DNA of 64,000 bases from Sphingomonas yunnanensis (GTDB taxonomy: Bacteria > Pseudomonadota > Alphaproteobacteria > Sphingomonadales > Sphingomonadaceae): the NCBI RefSeq assembly GCF_019898765.1, contig NZ_JAIOKB010000001.1, forward strand, positions 930,001 through 994,000, written 5' to 3'. The stretch's first letter is position 1, and each line of letters opens with the position of its first letter. Of this stretch, positions 27,569-35,517 are shown piece after piece. The notes under the pieces are model-generated. The model was not told where the DNA came from, searched no databases, and was given only the letters and a program-made list of their open reading frames with translations. Position numbers and translations under genes: made by a program.

Positions 27569-28378
27569 ATGCGGACGGCGACGTACCGAGACTCGTCGTA
27601 TCGCACGCGCGCCGACACCGGCAGCCGCGTCGCCTCCTGGCTGCTCGCGCTCGCGATCGCCGCGGCGCTCCTGCTGGCGCTGCTGCGCATGGGCGGCGTG
27701 GTGCGCGGCGACTTCGGCGACCACCGCCCGCTCAACACCTTCGACGTCAGCTCGCAGGGCCAGCGCGCCGAGACCGCGGCCACCAAGCGAACCGAACGCG
27801 CGCGCCAGTCGGGCCGCCAGCGCACCGCCCCGGCCGCGCGCGAGCGTCCGGTCGAGCGCACCGCCGAGACGCCGCCGCCCCTCGCCGAGCTCAAGCTCCC
27901 CGGCGTGATGATCCTCAGCCGCAGCGACTATGCCGCCTCCGACATCGGCAAGATCAAGGGCACCGCGCCAGCGCCCGACGCGGGAGCGGACGGGCAGCAG
28001 AGCGCCAGCGCCGGCGCGGGCGACGACACGCCCACGGTCGGCGCCGGCCCGGGCGGCGAGCCGCTCTACGCCGCCGAATGGTATCGCGAGCCGACCCGCG
28101 CCGAGACGTCGCCCTTCTTCCCGCGCGGCCAGGCCGGCTGGGGCATCGTCGCCTGCCGCACCGCGCCGCGCTACCATGTCGAGGACTGTCGCGAGCTGGG
28201 CGAGTCACCCGGCTCGGGCATCGCGCGCGGGCTGCGCCGCGCCGCGTGGCAGTTCCTGGTGCGGCCGCCGCGGCGCGGCGGCCAGCCGCTGATCGGCGCC
28301 TGGGTCCGCATCCGCTTCGACATCACCGTCGAGCCGCGCCCCGGCGAGCCGCCGCGCGACTCGCCGGGCGGCGAATAA
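27569..28378 (+). CDS. Membrane-anchored TonB-like hypothetical protein
   Basis: A 269-residue protein with a short basic N-terminus, one transmembrane helix (VASWLLALAIAAALLLALLR, about residues 21-40), a charged Arg/Ala/Pro-rich linker (70-110) and a folded C-terminal part. The end, YHVEDCRELGESPGSGIARG to GAWVRIRFDITVEPRPGE, resembles the C-terminal domain of energy-transducing TonB-like proteins in layout. There is no exbBD nearby. A periplasmic structural or transducing role is possible, but the function is unassigned. It lies 57 bases after ilvC. Confidence 0.6.
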   Translation: MRTATYRDSSYRTRADTGSRVASWLLALAIAAALLLALLRMGGVVRGDFGDHRPLNTFDVSSQGQRAETAATKRTERARQSGRQRTAPAARERPVERTAETPPPLAELKLPGVMILSRSDYAASDIGKIKGTAPAPDAGADGQQSASAGAGDDTPTVGAGPGGEPLYAAEWYREPTRAETSPFFPRGQAGWGIVACRTAPRYHVEDCRELGESPGSGIARGLRRAAWQFLVRPPRRGGQPLIGAWVRIRFDITVEPRPGEPPRDSPGGE

Positions 28379-28462
28379 GCGCCGAAAACCTCCGTTTCGT
28401 CGCGGCCCCTAGCCGCCCGGGCGATACTATGGTGCAAGAGGCGAACAACAGGAGGAACCACC

Positions 28463-29080
28463 ATGCGTCATCTTCTCGCCGCCGGCCTGGTCGCCGCGCT
28501 CGCCGTGCCCGCCGCCGCGCAGCTCGCCACCGCGCCGGGTCAGCCCGGCCAGCCGAGCGCCGCGCGCGTCGCCGCCGGCACCTATCAGGTCGATCCCGCG
28601 CACACGCAGGTCACCTGGGAGGTCAACCACCTCGGCTTCTCGATGCTGCAGGGCCAGTTCGGCGCTTCGGGCGGGTCGATCACGATCGATCCGAAGAAGC
28701 CCGCCGCCACCAAGGTCGAGGTCACGTTCGCGGTCGACCAGCTCTCGGTGACCACCCCACAGTTCGCCAACCACCTCAAGTCGAAGGATTTCTTCGACGT
28801 GGCCAGCAATCCCACGGCGCGCTTCGTGTCGACGACGGTGACGCCGCGCGGCGCCAACAAGGCGGTGGTCAACGGCGAGCTGACGATCAAGGGCATCACC
28901 AAGCCGGTCACGCTCGACGTCACCTTCGTGGGCGCGGGCGACAATCCGATGAGCAAGAAGGCGAACTTCGGCTTCGTCGGCACCGGCACGATCAAGCGCA
29001 GCGACTTCGGCCTGGGCTATGCCGCGCCGGTCGTGTCGGACACGGTGAAGCTCAACGTCAACGCCGCCTTCACCGCGTAA
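28463..29080 (+). CDS. YceI-family lipocalin-like periplasmic protein
   Basis: A 205-residue secreted protein. The signal peptide MRHLLAAGLVAALAVPAAAQ is followed by the YceI fold, starting YQVDPAHTQVTWEVNHLGFS, with FGASGGSITIDPKKPAATKV, LKSKDFFDVASNPTARFVST and ending KRSDFGLGYAAPVVSDTVKL. These are the standard family blocks. YceI proteins bind isoprenoid-type lipids, and their role is poorly defined. The gene has a good AGGAGGAA site 6 bases before ATG and seems to be transcribed alone. Confidence 0.88.
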   Translation: MRHLLAAGLVAALAVPAAAQLATAPGQPGQPSAARVAAGTYQVDPAHTQVTWEVNHLGFSMLQGQFGASGGSITIDPKKPAATKVEVTFAVDQLSVTTPQFANHLKSKDFFDVASNPTARFVSTTVTPRGANKAVVNGELTIKGITKPVTLDVTFVGAGDNPMSKKANFGFVGTGTIKRSDFGLGYAAPVVSDTVKLNVNAAFTA

Positions 29081-29109
29081 GCGGGCGCGACCTACTCTCC
29101 TCCTATCGG

Positions 29110-29207
29110 CGTCATCCTGAACTTGTTTCAGGATCTACCTTTCCGCGAGCGCTCGGGCGGCTGAGTATGCGGCACGGTGGATCCTGAGACGAGCTCAGGA
29201 TGACGCC
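29110..29207. repeat. Family B inverted-end repeat
   Basis: GTCATCCTGAACTTGTTTCA on the left and GATCCTGAGACGAGCTCAGG (continuing ATGACGCC) on the right are inverted copies around a ~48-base core. It is one of five family B elements in the window, in the gap between two convergent genes. Confidence 0.85.
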
Positions 29208-29226
29208 ATGACCAGTGAGGATGAAC

Positions 29227-29616
29227 TCACGCCGCGCGCTGCAGCCGCGCGAAACTGTCGAAGGTCGCGCGCACCACGGGCGAGGCGTTGGCCACCAGTG
29301 CGGCCACTCGGCGCGTGAACGCCTCCCCGTCAGAGCCGGGGACGCGCTCGGCCATCGCCCAGTCGCCGAACTCGCGTTGCGCCACCTCGCGTCGCGACAG
29401 CACCACCAGCGCGCGGTGGCGCGGATCCGCGCCGATCCGCGCGAAGGCGCGCTCCACCATCGCCGGCTCGCCCTCCAGTGCCTGGAGGAAGCGCCGGCCG
29501 TCGCTGAAGAGAAGTCCGGTGATTCGGTCACGCGTGTTGTTGGCGCGCGACTCCGCCAGGATCGTGGCGGTGGCGATCTGCCCGACCGCGGTGCTGATAT
29601 AGACCAGCTGCAACAT
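29227..29616 (-). CDS. BLUF-domain blue-light photoreceptor
   Basis: A 129-residue protein that is essentially a BLUF domain alone. The FAD-interacting residues are present: Tyr6 in LVYIST, Asn27 in SRANNTRDRITGLL, and Gln45 in FLQALEGEPAMVERAF. The ARIGADPRHRALVVL and REFGDWAMAERV stretches give the Trp/Met pair near residue 90. A C-terminal helix pair of about 30 residues follows, as in short BLUF proteins that signal through a partner. No effector domain is fused. The partner is unknown. The start diverges from leuA, with a ~250-base shared upstream region. Confidence 0.87.
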   Translation of the reverse strand: MLQLVYISTAVGQIATATILAESRANNTRDRITGLLFSDGRRFLQALEGEPAMVERAFARIGADPRHRALVVLSRREVAQREFGDWAMAERVPGSDGEAFTRRVAALVANASPVVRATFDSFARLQRAA

Positions 29617-29733
29617 GGTGAACTCCCTCGTACCATCCCTTTCTCGCCGACAAAGGTTTCGTTTTACTCAAGATCTCGCGCGCGCATCGGCGCGCTGGAC
29701 AAGCTGCGGTAGCGCGCGCTACTCAGGGCCGCG

Positions 29734-29784
29734 ATGACCATGGCCCGCGGCCTCGCCCTGCTGCTTCGACTTACGCGCCCTTAG
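29734..29784 (+). CDS. Leucine-rich leader peptide of leuA
   Basis: A 16-residue frame, MTMARGLALLLRLTRP, ending in TAG. Five of its 16 residues are Leu (CTC, CTG, CTG, CTT, CTT), three in a row. CAGGG lies 7 bases before the ATG. It sits 83 bases before leuA, and its end forms part of two mutually exclusive hairpins (29773-29826). This is the classic layout of a ribosome-stalling leader peptide sensing leucine-tRNA charging. Confidence 0.72.
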   Translation: MTMARGLALLLRLTRP

Positions 29785-29826
29785 GCGCGTCACCGCTCGC
29801 GCGCCCGTCGCGCCGCGCCTAAGGGC
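29773..29826 (+). promoter_or_regulatory. Attenuator-like alternative hairpins before leuA
   Basis: Two structures compete. ACGCGCC-CTTA-GGCGCGT (29773-29790) is a 7-bp hairpin covering the leader stop codon. GCCCTTAGGCGCG (29777-29789) also pairs perfectly, over 13 bp, with CGCGCCTAAGGGC (29814-29826). A ribosome stalled at the Leu codons would change which forms. There is no T-tract after the long stem, so the exact switch (termination or translation) is uncertain. Confidence 0.62.
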
Positions 29827-29867
29827 TGGACCATATCCCTTCCGCTCCTGTCGAGAGAGCCACCGCC

Positions 29868-31526
29868 ATGCTGCGCGACCCCGCGACCAAATACCGCCCC
29901 TTCCCTCCCGTCGACCTGCCCGACCGGCGCTGGCCGTCCGCGACGATCGCGCGCGCGCCGCGCTGGCTCTCCACCGACCTGCGCGACGGCAATCAGGCGC
30001 TGATCGATCCGATGGACGCCGAGAAGAAGACGCGCTTCTTCGACCTGCTGGTGAAGGTCGGGCTCAAGGAGATCGAGGTCGGCTTTCCCTCGGCCGGCGC
30101 GACCGAGTTCGACTTCATCTCGGGGCTGATCCGCGACGATCGCGTGCCCGAGGACGTCCAGGTCCAGGTGCTCACCCAGTCGCGCCGCGACCTGATCGAG
30201 CGTAGTTTCGCCAGCCTGGAGGGCGCGCACAGTGCGATCGTCCACCTCTACAACGCGGTCAGCCCGGCGTGGCGCAAGATCGTCTTCGGCATGTCGCGCG
30301 ACGAGGTGAAACGGATCGCCGTCGAGGGTGCCAAGGTGCTCCGCGACGAGGCCGCCAAGCGCCCGAACACGCGCTGGCAGTTCGAATATTCGCCCGAGAC
30401 CTTCTCCACCGCCGAGCTCGATTTCTCGCTGGAGGTCTGCGAGGCGGTCGCCGAGGTGCTGCGGCCGACGCCCGAGGCGCCGATCATCTTCAACCTGCCC
30501 GCCACGGTCGAGTGCGCGACCCCCAACGTCTACGCCGACCAGATCGAGTGGTTCGCGCGCCACCTGCGCCAGCGCGACGCCGCGGTGATCTCACTCCACA
30601 CGCACAATGACCGCGGCACCGGCGTCGCCGCGGCCGAGCTCGGCATCATGGCCGGCGCCGACCGAGTCGAGGGCTGCCTGCTCGGCAACGGCGAGCGCAC
30701 CGGCAACTGCGATCTCGTGACGGTCGCGCTCAACATGTACACCCAGGGCGTCGATCCCGCGCTCGACCTCTCGGACATCGACGCGATCGTGAAGACGGTG
30801 GAATATGCCACCAACATCCCGGTCCACCCGCGCACACCCTATGCCGGCGACCTCGTCTTCACCGCTTTCTCGGGATCACACCAGGACGCGATCAAGAAGG
30901 GCTTCGCGGCCCAGTCGGCGCGCAACGACGGGCTGTGGGAAGTCCCCTATCTGCCGATCGACCCGGCCGACCTCGGCCGCAGCTACGAGGCGGTGATCCG
31001 CGTCAACTCGCAGTCGGGCAAGGGCGGAGTCGCCTGGGTGATCGAGCAGGACAAGGGGCTGCGGCTGCCCAAGCGGCTCCAGGCCGACTTCAGCCGCCAC
31101 GTCCAGGCGCTGGCGGACGAGACCAGCCGTGAGCTCAACGCCGCCGACATCTGGGGCGCCTTCGAGCGCGCCTATCTGCCGGGCGCGGGCGACCGCTTCG
31201 TGCTGCGCGATTATGACGAGCGCGGCGCGGCGGGCGAGCGCGTCTTCGTCGGCCGCATCGCCATCGACGGCGAGGAGCGATCGTTGTCGGGCCGCGGCAA
31301 CGGCCTGATCTCGGGCGTGATCGCCGCGCTGGCCGATAGCACGGGGCCGACGCTCGACGTGGTCGACTATGCCGAGCACGCGATCGGCCACGGCGCGGGC
31401 GCGCAGGCGGCCGCCTATCTCGAGTGCCGCACGCCCGACGGACGCATCGTCTGGGGCGTCGGTATCGACAGCGACATCGCCACCGCGAGCGTCCGCGCCG
31501 TGCTCTCCGCGGCGAACCGCGCGTGA
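29868..31526 (+). CDS. leuA: 2-isopropylmalate synthase
   Basis: A 552-residue LeuA that condenses 2-oxoisovalerate with acetyl-CoA in the first committed step of leucine synthesis. STDLRDGNQALIDPM holds the DRE-TIM-type metal/base motif (RDGNQ), and HTHNDRGTGVAAAELG holds the HxH metal ligands with the GxGxxG-like ERTGNCDLV. The C-terminal regulatory domain (about residues 430-552) includes the SGRGNGLISGVIAAL block. The N-terminus (KYRPFPPVDLPDRRW) marks the longer, Corynebacterium/actinobacterial-like class. It probably responds to leucine through the leader peptide upstream. It overlaps the HAD gene by GTGA. Confidence 0.93.
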   Translation: MLRDPATKYRPFPPVDLPDRRWPSATIARAPRWLSTDLRDGNQALIDPMDAEKKTRFFDLLVKVGLKEIEVGFPSAGATEFDFISGLIRDDRVPEDVQVQVLTQSRRDLIERSFASLEGAHSAIVHLYNAVSPAWRKIVFGMSRDEVKRIAVEGAKVLRDEAAKRPNTRWQFEYSPETFSTAELDFSLEVCEAVAEVLRPTPEAPIIFNLPATVECATPNVYADQIEWFARHLRQRDAAVISLHTHNDRGTGVAAAELGIMAGADRVEGCLLGNGERTGNCDLVTVALNMYTQGVDPALDLSDIDAIVKTVEYATNIPVHPRTPYAGDLVFTAFSGSHQDAIKKGFAAQSARNDGLWEVPYLPIDPADLGRSYEAVIRVNSQSGKGGVAWVIEQDKGLRLPKRLQADFSRHVQALADETSRELNAADIWGAFERAYLPGAGDRFVLRDYDERGAAGERVFVGRIAIDGEERSLSGRGNGLISGVIAALADSTGPTLDVVDYAEHAIGHGAGAQAAAYLECRTPDGRIVWGVGIDSDIATASVRAVLSAANRA

Positions 31527-32167
31527 CCCGCCGATACGCCGCCTTCCTGTTCGACATGGACGGAACGCTGATCAACTCGATCCCCTCGGCGGTGCGCGCC
31601 TGGACCGCCTGGGCCGGGCGCCACCGCATCGACGTCGACGAGCTGATGCGCGTGATGCACGGGGTCAAGGCGATCGAGACGATCCGCCGCTTCGCCCCGC
31701 CCGGTGTCGACCCGCAGCGCGAGTTCGAACTGCTGCTCCAGGCCGAGATCGACGACGTCGCCGACGTGGTCGAGATCGCCGGCGCCGGCGCCTTCACCGC
31801 GGCGCTGCCGCCGGAGCGCTGGGCGATCGTCACCTCCGCGCCGCGCTCGCTCGCCGAGGTCCGGCTCCGCGCCGCGGGCGTCACCCCGCCCGAGGTGATG
31901 GTCACCGCCGACGACGTCGAGCGCGGCAAGCCGGCGCCGGACTGCTTCCTGATGGCGGCCGAGCGGCTCGGGGTCGACGCCCGCGACTGTCTCGTCTGGG
32001 AGGATGCCCCCGCCGGCATCGCCGCGGCCGAGGCGGCGGGCGCCGACGTGATGGTGATCTCGGCGACGCACCACGAGCCGCTCGAGACGCGTTGGCGCCA
32101 GGTCGACGGCTATGCGGCACTTACCGCCGTGCTGGAGCAGGATCGGATGGTGCTGGGCGCGCGCTAA
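31523..32167 (+). CDS. HAD-superfamily hydrolase (subfamily IA)
   Basis: A 214-residue phosphatase starting from a GTG that overlaps leuA. Motif I is FLFDMDGTLINS, motif II includes WAIVTSAPRSLAEVRL, and motif III is ERGKPAPDCFLMAAERLG with the acid pair in CLVWEDAPAGIAAAEAAG. The layout resembles sugar-phosphate phosphatases such as YniC or GPP. Coupling to leuA is unusual and may be only positional; the substrate is unknown. Confidence 0.82.
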   Translation: MTRRYAAFLFDMDGTLINSIPSAVRAWTAWAGRHRIDVDELMRVMHGVKAIETIRRFAPPGVDPQREFELLLQAEIDDVADVVEIAGAGAFTAALPPERWAIVTSAPRSLAEVRLRAAGVTPPEVMVTADDVERGKPAPDCFLMAAERLGVDARDCLVWEDAPAGIAAAEAAGADVMVISATHHEPLETRWRQVDGYAALTAVLEQDRMVLGAR

Positions 32168-32179
32168 GGGCGCCCGCGT

Positions 32180-32665
32180 TCAGCGCCCCGGCGTGGCGTA
32201 GGTCGGCGGATCGCTCGCGGGGAAGGATTCGTCCGATCCCTCGTCGACCTTGTCCCAGCCGCGTGACTCGCGATCGACCATGCTCTCTGGCCCTGCGTCG
32301 CGTACCGGCGGCGCCGGGGAGCGCGGGGGCGGCGCCACGACCCGCGGTCGTGCCGCGCGCCGGCCCAACAGGAAGCCGAGCGAACCCGCGAGCAGGAGCG
32401 TGCACGCGACGGGTCCGACGACCGCCGCGGCCGGCGCCGGGACCCGGCGTTCGCCCGCGCGGCGGCTCGCCTCGACGAAGCTGACGCCGGACTGCTCATT
32501 TAGCGTGAGCCTGCGCCCGTCGCTCGACGTCATCTCAAGGCTCAGCGACTCGTCGGTGCCCGCGGGCGTGGCATTGCCGTCGCCGCGCATCCCGCCCGCC
32601 GGCGGCATCTGGTTGTTCTCGGGGTCGACGGTGCCGTACAGCCGGGGGCCATCGCCGCCCATCAC
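32180..32665 (-). CDS. Single-TM protein with DESFPASDPP tail
   Basis: A 161-residue protein. Its N-terminus is Gly/Pro/Asn-rich (MMGGDGPRLYGTVDPENNQM), followed by a hydrophilic part with LSLEMTSSDGRRLTLNE, a transmembrane helix (VVGPVACTLLLAGSLGFLLG) and an RR-anchored tail. The C-terminus carries DKVDEGSDESFPASDPPTY, a short motif seen in many small alphaproteobacterial stress-associated proteins. It overlaps the upstream 67-residue gene (stop/start share 4 bases), so the two are co-transcribed. The function is unknown. Confidence 0.6.
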   Translation of the reverse strand: MMGGDGPRLYGTVDPENNQMPPAGGMRGDGNATPAGTDESLSLEMTSSDGRRLTLNEQSGVSFVEASRRAGERRVPAPAAAVVGPVACTLLLAGSLGFLLGRRAARPRVVAPPPRSPAPPVRDAGPESMVDRESRGWDKVDEGSDESFPASDPPTYATPGR

Positions 32666-32865
32666 CCGCGCTCCCGACAGTCACGCACCACCGCGGCGGC
32701 GCAGCCGATCGCGCCGCCGACCAGAGCGAAGACCAGCACGTTGTCGGGCCCGCTCGCCGGCGCGATCCGCCACTTCACGGCGTACACGATCAGCGCGACC
32801 AGCACGCCGATGACGAAGAGCATCGCCGCCCCGCGCGGCTCACGCTTGATCGTCTCGAGCGGCAT
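32662..32865 (-). CDS. Small membrane protein, 67 aa
   Basis: It has two hydrophobic helices, AAMLFVIGVLVALIVYAVKW and VLVFALVGGAIGCAAAVVRD, with a basic start MPLETIKREPRG. It is the first gene of a two-gene unit and lies about 50 bases downstream of an EcfG-like promoter. The function is unknown; the small size and probable stress promoter suggest an envelope stress accessory protein, which is inference only. Confidence 0.6.
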   Translation of the reverse strand: MPLETIKREPRGAAMLFVIGVLVALIVYAVKWRIAPASGPDNVLVFALVGGAIGCAAAVVRDCRERG

Positions 32866-32910
32866 GACCTAGCCCCCTGCCATAAGCGCCCTGAGGCACG
32901 TAAGCGGATC

Positions 32911-32935
32911 AACGTCGCGGACCGAAAAGCGTTCA
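32911..32935 (-). promoter_or_regulatory. EcfG-like promoter
   Basis: On the reverse strand TGAAC, 17 bases, then GTT: one mismatch to GGAAC-N17-GTT. The expected start of transcription lies roughly 40 bases before the ATG of the 67-residue gene. Confidence 0.4.
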
Positions 32936-32977
32936 ACAACAGGCGACTGACTTGGATTATCTCGGCGCTGCCGCGCT

Positions 32978-33409
32978 TTAATTGATCTGATCGGGCGGTG
33001 CCACGGGGAAGAGCAGCGGCGCGATCGGCACACCCTCCTCTACCAGCTCGCTGACCTCGGCCGCGCTCGCCTGACCGTGGATCGGCCCCTCGGGCCGCTC
33101 GCCCTCGTGCATCGCGCGCGCCTCGGTGGCGAAGTCGCTGCCGACCCAGCGTGACCGTCGGAGCAGCTCCGCCTGGAATGCCGCCAGCTTCAGGAGCGCC
33201 TCGGTCGACGTCTCGGACGGCGCCGTCGCGAGAGCGCGATTGCTCTTGGCGCTGACGTTGGGCGCCATCACCGCTTTCTCGACGTCGGTCCCACCGCACA
33301 GAGGGCAGCTGACGAGGCGACGCTCGCGCTGTTCCTCGAACGCCGAGGAGGAGGAAAACCACGCCTCGAACACATGTGCCCGGGCGCAGCGAAGATCGAA
33401 GACGATCAC
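32978..33409 (-). CDS. DUF1178 family protein
   Basis: A 143-residue cytosolic protein. It starts MIVFDLRCARAHVFEAWFSS, and CPLCGG follows, so Cys8, His12 and the CPLC pair could form a zinc site. The C-terminal half has the family pattern ARAMHEGERPEGPIHGQAS and ELVEEGVPIAPLLFP. DUF1178 proteins occur mainly in proteobacteria and have no defined function. It is 7 bases downstream of the glutaredoxin gene on the same strand, so co-transcription with grxC is likely. Confidence 0.85.
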   Translation of the reverse strand: MIVFDLRCARAHVFEAWFSSSSAFEEQRERRLVSCPLCGGTDVEKAVMAPNVSAKSNRALATAPSETSTEALLKLAAFQAELLRRSRWVGSDFATEARAMHEGERPEGPIHGQASAAEVSELVEEGVPIAPLLFPVAPPDQIN

Positions 33410-33416
33410 GCGCCGC

Positions 33417-33674
33417 TCAGGCGGCGAGCATCACGTCGAGCTTGCCCGCGCGCTCCAGCGCGGCGAGATCGTCGGAGCCGCCGACATGGACGCCGTCGAT
33501 GAAAATCTGCGGCACCGTCGAGCGCCCCGAGGCGCGCGCGATCATCTCGGCGCGCTTGTCGCGCTGGACCCCGATGTCGGTCTCCTCGACCGACACGCCC
33601 TTCTTCGCGAGTAGGTTCATCGCGCGCGAACAATAAGGGCAGAACGCCTTGGTGTAGATCTCGACCCGTGCCAT
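33417..33674 (-). CDS. grxC: Glutaredoxin 3
   Basis: An 85-residue class I glutaredoxin with the dithiol active site CPYC at residues 12-15. It also has the cis-Pro turn STVPQIFIDGVHVGGSDDL and a C-terminal ERAGKLDVMLAA helix. It reduces protein disulfides and glutathione mixed disulfides in the cytosol. I start at MARVEIYTKAF; an upstream in-frame start at 33761 adds about 29 residues with no similarity to the family. It lies between comF and the DUF1178 gene. Confidence 0.93.
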   Translation of the reverse strand: MARVEIYTKAFCPYCSRAMNLLAKKGVSVEETDIGVQRDKRAEMIARASGRSTVPQIFIDGVHVGGSDDLAALERAGKLDVMLAA

Positions 33675-33705
33675 GCCACCTAGTTGTGGTCGCGTCCCCG
33701 CGCTG

Positions 33706-34410
33706 TCAATCCGTACGCGGCAGCACGCGCGCCCAGACCAAGATCGATACGCTAGCCGCACCGGCAGCGAGCAGGGTCACGGTACAGGCGTCGGCGGTCG
33801 CACCGCTGGTGTAGACGTCGTCGACCAGCACCACATGCGCCCCGAGGAGTCGGGCGCGCCCGCGCTCGGTCACGCGGAAGGCGCCTGCCACCGCGCGATG
33901 CCGCTCGCCGGCGCCTCGCTGGCGCAGCATCGGCGTGGCGCGGTGACGCTCGAGCAGCCGAGCGTGCCATGCCACGCCGCTGAGCCGCGAGACGGCCGCC
34001 GCGATCAGCGCGGCCTGGTTGTAACCGCGCGACCACATGCGCCAGCGATGCAGCGGCACCGGCACCAGCAGCGTCGCCCCTACCGGCACCCAGCGCGCCA
34101 TCAGCTTCGCCGCCGTCACAGCGTAAGCGGCACGGCCGCCGTGTTTGAGCCGCAGCGCGAGCGTGCGCGCCACCTCGCCATAAGCGACCGCGGCGCAGAC
34201 CCCGGCGTGCCGCGGCGGCGCGGCGCGACAGTCGTCGCAGCGCGCACCCGCGCCTTCCGCAGCGGCGAGCGGCAGGTGACACGAGTCGCACCAGGGCGGC
34301 CCGAGCAGATGGAGCGACGCCCAGCAGTCCGGACAGAACCGACCCTGCGCCGAGACGATCGCGCCGCAACCGGGGCAGCGCGGCGGCAGCACCTGATCGA
34401 TCAGCCGCAT
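33706..34410 (-). CDS. ComF-family phosphoribosyltransferase-like protein
   Basis: A 234-residue ComF protein. The N-terminal double zinc ribbon has CPGCGA, CPDCW, CDSC and CDDC. The C-terminal part is the PRTase fold, with the PRPP loop VVLVDDVYTSGATADAC. YNQAALIAAAVSRLSG and RRTPTP-like RHRATPMLRQRGAGER match ComF. In naturally competent bacteria ComF assists DNA uptake; elsewhere its role is unclear. An upstream in-frame ATG at 34449 is possible, but the start at 34410 (MRLIDQVLPPRC) gives the usual family start. Confidence 0.88.
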   Translation of the reverse strand: MRLIDQVLPPRCPGCGAIVSAQGRFCPDCWASLHLLGPPWCDSCHLPLAAAEGAGARCDDCRAAPPRHAGVCAAVAYGEVARTLALRLKHGGRAAYAVTAAKLMARWVPVGATLLVPVPLHRWRMWSRGYNQAALIAAAVSRLSGVAWHARLLERHRATPMLRQRGAGERHRAVAGAFRVTERGRARLLGAHVVLVDDVYTSGATADACTVTLLAAGAASVSILVWARVLPRTD

Positions 34411-34466
34411 GAGCACGTCGCGCTTGTGGGCGACGCCGCGAGCGGGCACAAGCCGCCGGGCGACCC

Positions 34467-35318
34467 ATGCAGCCTCCCGAGATCTTCGACCGCGCCGCGC
34501 GCCGCCGGCACCGCGACCGCGCTGCCGCCGACTTCGGTGCGCACGATTTCCTGCGCGCGGCGATGCTCGACGGTATCGCCGATCGACTCGACGCGGTGAA
34601 GCGCGACTTCGCCGACGTGCTCGATCTCGGCTGCTTTCGCGGCGACTTCGTGCCCCCGCCGGGCGCTCGCGTGGCGCGGCTCGATCCCGGCTTCGCCTTC
34701 GCGCGCGTCGCGGGCGGCGTGCAAGGTGACGAGGACAGGCTTCCCTTCGCCGACGAGTCGTTCGACCTGGTCGTCACCGCCGGCACGCTCGACACCGTCA
34801 ACGACCTGCCGGGTGCGCTCGCCCTGGCGCGTCGCTGCCTCCGCCCCGACGGGCTGTTCCTCGGCGCCTTCGTCGGCGGTGGCAGTCTGGCACAGCTGCG
34901 CGCGGCGCTGCGCGGCGCGGAGGGACCCGCCGTGGCGCGGCTCCATCCCCTGGTCGACGTGCGCTCGGCGGGCGACCTCCTGGTGCGGGCGGGGTTCGCG
35001 CTGCCCGTCGCAGACGTCGAGACGCTCAGTGTCGGCTATGGCGGTCTCGGCCGGCTGCTCGACGACCTGCGCGGCATGGCCTCGAACAACGTGCTCGCCG
35101 ACCGCCACCCGCTGCGCCGCGACACGCTGGCGCGTGCCGCCGGCGCCTTCGCCGCGCGCGCCGACGCGGACGATCGCGTGCGCGAGCGCTTCGACCTGGT
35201 CTTCCTCACTGGCTGGGCGCCGTCCCCCGACCAGCCCCAGCCCGCGCGGCGCGGCAGCGCGAGCGCGTCGCTGGCGGCGGCTCTGCGCGGGGGCGGCGAG
35301 CGCGCGTCGGGGGAGTGA
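34467..35318 (+). CDS. SAM-dependent methyltransferase, NDUFAF5/BioC-like
   Basis: A 283-residue class I methyltransferase. Motif I is VLDLGCFRGDF (about residues 50-60), motif II/III the DRLPFADESFDLVVTAGTL block, and LALARRCLRPDGLFLGAF follows. The N-terminal EIFDRAARRRHRDRAAADF (F/HDRxxxxxxRDRA) is typical of the NDUFAF5 family, which modifies a complex I subunit in mitochondria. It is followed by LGRLLDDLRGMASNNVLADR, also NDUFAF5-like. A role in methylating a respiratory subunit is possible. It diverges from comF. Confidence 0.8.
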   Translation: MQPPEIFDRAARRRHRDRAAADFGAHDFLRAAMLDGIADRLDAVKRDFADVLDLGCFRGDFVPPPGARVARLDPGFAFARVAGGVQGDEDRLPFADESFDLVVTAGTLDTVNDLPGALALARRCLRPDGLFLGAFVGGGSLAQLRAALRGAEGPAVARLHPLVDVRSAGDLLVRAGFALPVADVETLSVGYGGLGRLLDDLRGMASNNVLADRHPLRRDTLARAAGAFAARADADDRVRERFDLVFLTGWAPSPDQPQPARRGSASASLAAALRGGGERASGE

Positions 35319-35370
35319 CGTGCTCTCCTGCTAACAGGAACTCCACAACGATCGCGCAGATCTTCGTTGA

Positions 35371-35468
35371 GCGTCCTCCTGCATTTGCTTCAGGATCCAT
35401 GCGTCCGCGCGCTCTGACATCGAGGCGCTAGCGGGCGGGCCAATCCTGAAACGAGTTCAGGAGGACGA
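35371..35468. repeat. Family B inverted-end repeat
   Basis: The left arm GCGTCCTCCTGCATTTGCTT and right arm AATCCTGAAACGAGTTCAGG (continuing AGGACG) are inverted family B ends. The arms have GTCCTCC in place of GTCATCC, with the matching change on the other end (GGAGGAC), so the pairing is kept. It fills the gap between two convergent genes. Confidence 0.8.
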
Positions 35469-35517
35469 AGGGTCGGTAGCAGTCGAGCCCCGTGACCGTC
35501 TCGCCCAACAGGCCGGC

